From: Desulfobacteraceae bacterium
Lineage (GTDB): Bacteria; Desulfobacterota; Desulfobacteria; Desulfobacterales; Desulfosalsimonadaceae
Length of the DNA: 64,000 bases
Direction: 5' to 3'
NCBI GenBank assembly: GCA_014237465.1
Contig: JABZFM010000022.1
Coordinates: 21,885 to 85,884 of the forward strand
Shown: piece by piece, positions 63,094 through 64,000 of the stretch
How positions within the stretch are numbered: position 1 is the first letter of the stretch
Layout: each line of letters starts with the position of its first letter
Made by a program: the position numbers and the translations under genes
Notes under the pieces: model-generated
What the model was told of the DNA's origin: nothing
Seen by the model: the letters and a program-made list of their open reading frames with translations, nothing else
The model's database searches: none

Positions 63094-64000
63094 TTAATTA
63101 TAATACCCAGTGTCAGGAACACTATATTTGCTTGATCCCCAGGAATCTCTTGCTTTAACCCAGTAATAATAGGTGGTACCAGCAGTTCCGGAAGTGTCAT
63201 TAAATGATGTTCCAGATAAAAAGACGACCCGTTGAGGTTTACCGCCTTTAGAAACCAGCTTGCTGGCTCGCCACATTTCATAAACCACCGCACCGGACGT
63301 GGCGTTCCATGTAATAGGCACTTTACCGGAAATGGTGCCGTCTGTAGCGAATACACCTGTGGGGGCGGGAAGCGGTGATGAGGCGGCTCCGATAAACCCG
63401 GTATCAAATAAGCTGTATCTGCTGACACCCCATGAATTTCTTGCTTTTACCCAGTAATAATACCGGTTCCCGCTTACGACAGTGGCATCGTCATAAGAAG
63501 TCGTGTCCGATGTTCCGATCTTTTTAATACTCCCTCCTAAAAACGCCGGGATATCGGCACGCCATATTTCATAGACCAATGAATTGGCTATTGCATCCCA
63601 CGTGATATTCACTTTACCGGAAACGGTGCCGGTGCCGTCTGTGGCAGACACATTGGTTGGTACTGCCGGAATAGAGCCCACAGTGCCCCAGTAACCCGGA
63701 TCAAAATTGCTGTATTTGCTGACCCCACCGGAATTTCGGGACTTGATCCAATAATAATAACGGCTGCCACCGACTGCTGAATTGTCATCATATGAGGTTT
63801 CTGTAACAAACGAGGCAATTCGTTTCGGTGCCGTTCCGGTCCAAGCCGGCATATCGGCACGATAAACGTCATAAGATGTTGCACCAGTTGCTGCGGTCCA
63901 ATTTACTTGAACCTTACCGGATAACGTACCGTCTGATGCGACAACACCGATTGGGGCTGATGGAGCGGCCACACAAGCCTGATCTTTGCCATCACAATCC
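63094..64000 (-). CDS. Fibronectin type III repeat protein (5' end outside window)
   Basis: About 302 codons visible, open to the window edge (start not reached). Three near-identical units of about 95 residues each begin with P-x-x-(V)-x-ATDGT-SGKV and contain YYYW(V/I)KARNSWG. They are preceded by DCDGKDQAC, a calcium-type loop. Ends DTGYYN. An extracellular or surface protein. Confidence 0.85.
   Translation of the reverse strand, partial: DCDGKDQACVAAPSAPIGVVASDGTLSGKVQVNWTAATGATSYDVYRADMPAWTGTAPKRIASFVTETSYDDNSAVGGSRYYYWIKSRNSGGVSKYSNFDPGYWGTVGSIPAVPTNVSATDGTGTVSGKVNITWDAIANSLVYEIWRADIPAFLGGSIKKIGTSDTTSYDDATVVSGNRYYYWVKARNSWGVSRYSLFDTGFIGAASSPLPAPTGVFATDGTISGKVPITWNATSGAVVYEMWRASKLVSKGGKPQRVVFLSGTSFNDTSGTAGTTYYYWVKARDSWGSSKYSVPDTGYYN

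Noticed and set aside
1..64000. CRISPR arrays, tRNA or rRNA genes
   Set aside because: No regularly spaced direct repeats, cloverleaf sequences or rRNA segments were noticed; inverted repeats are isolated elements, not arrays.

Overview
The window looks like chromosomal DNA of a sulfate-reducing Desulfobacterota bacterium (Desulfobacterales type), a placement inferred from gene content and not from a marker-gene match. The indicators are a homocysteine-biosynthesis (HcyBio/DUF39) plus NIL-ferredoxin pair, an aldehyde:ferredoxin oxidoreductase operon, a very large BadF-type CoA-dehydratase activase, a methanogen-type thymidylate synthase-like gene, many lipoproteins, and abundant short inverted-repeat elements between genes. 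No rRNA, tRNA or CRISPR array was seen. Both edges cut genes: a giant kinase/ATPase at the left (minus strand) and a fibronectin-III repeat protein at the right (minus strand).

Layout. 1-4166: multidomain Ser/Thr kinase-ATPase-GAF signalling protein. 4600-10360: an accessory island bracketed by two fragments of the same MOSC-domain 3' end. It holds a LexA-type repressor with its own CTG-N10-CAG box, a large N6-adenine DNA methylase, a PD-(D/E)XK nuclease (these three overlap as one operon) and an ERCC4/HhH nuclease. This is the best candidate for a DNA-damage-linked defence module. 10444-16837: envelope genes (lipoproteins, SYLF protein, BamA/TamA-like barrel, HGYR-repeat secreted protein). 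17042-21478: giant activase. 21600-31970: mixed accessory and envelope genes (truncated REP-type transposase, DUF502, LpxL-like acyltransferase, cyclopropane synthase, HD-GYP, sulfotransferase, sulfatase-like protein) with several gene remnants.

32530-34780: sulfur amino-acid module. A promoter, a 24-codon Met-rich leader peptide (MMSMM), an antiterminator pairing and an intrinsic terminator precede the homocysteine-biosynthesis gene and its NIL-ferredoxin partner. This reads as a complete methionine-sensing transcription attenuator and is the strongest single finding. 35277-54670: housekeeping and hypothetical genes (aroE-aroK, ACT-DUF711 pair, CBS protein, hydrolases, SUI1/YciH, ThyA-like protein, diiron-like protein, glyoxalase-fold protein, SpoIIM-like protein, thioesterase, cysteine desulfurase) separated by MITE-like inverted repeats.

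54952-60211 (minus): operon of TAT-exported 4Fe-4S lipoprotein, aldehyde:ferredoxin oxidoreductase, a patatin-like protein with an abnormal N-terminus, and a VTT-membrane/FAD-disulfide oxidoreductase fusion. 60629-61732: methionine sulfoxide reductases A and B in one frame separated by a single in-frame TAG. 62008-64000: MtfA-type peptidase and the fibronectin-III protein.

All assignments come from reading motifs by eye; no database search was possible. Coordinates of starts were chosen from visible ribosome binding sites where possible.
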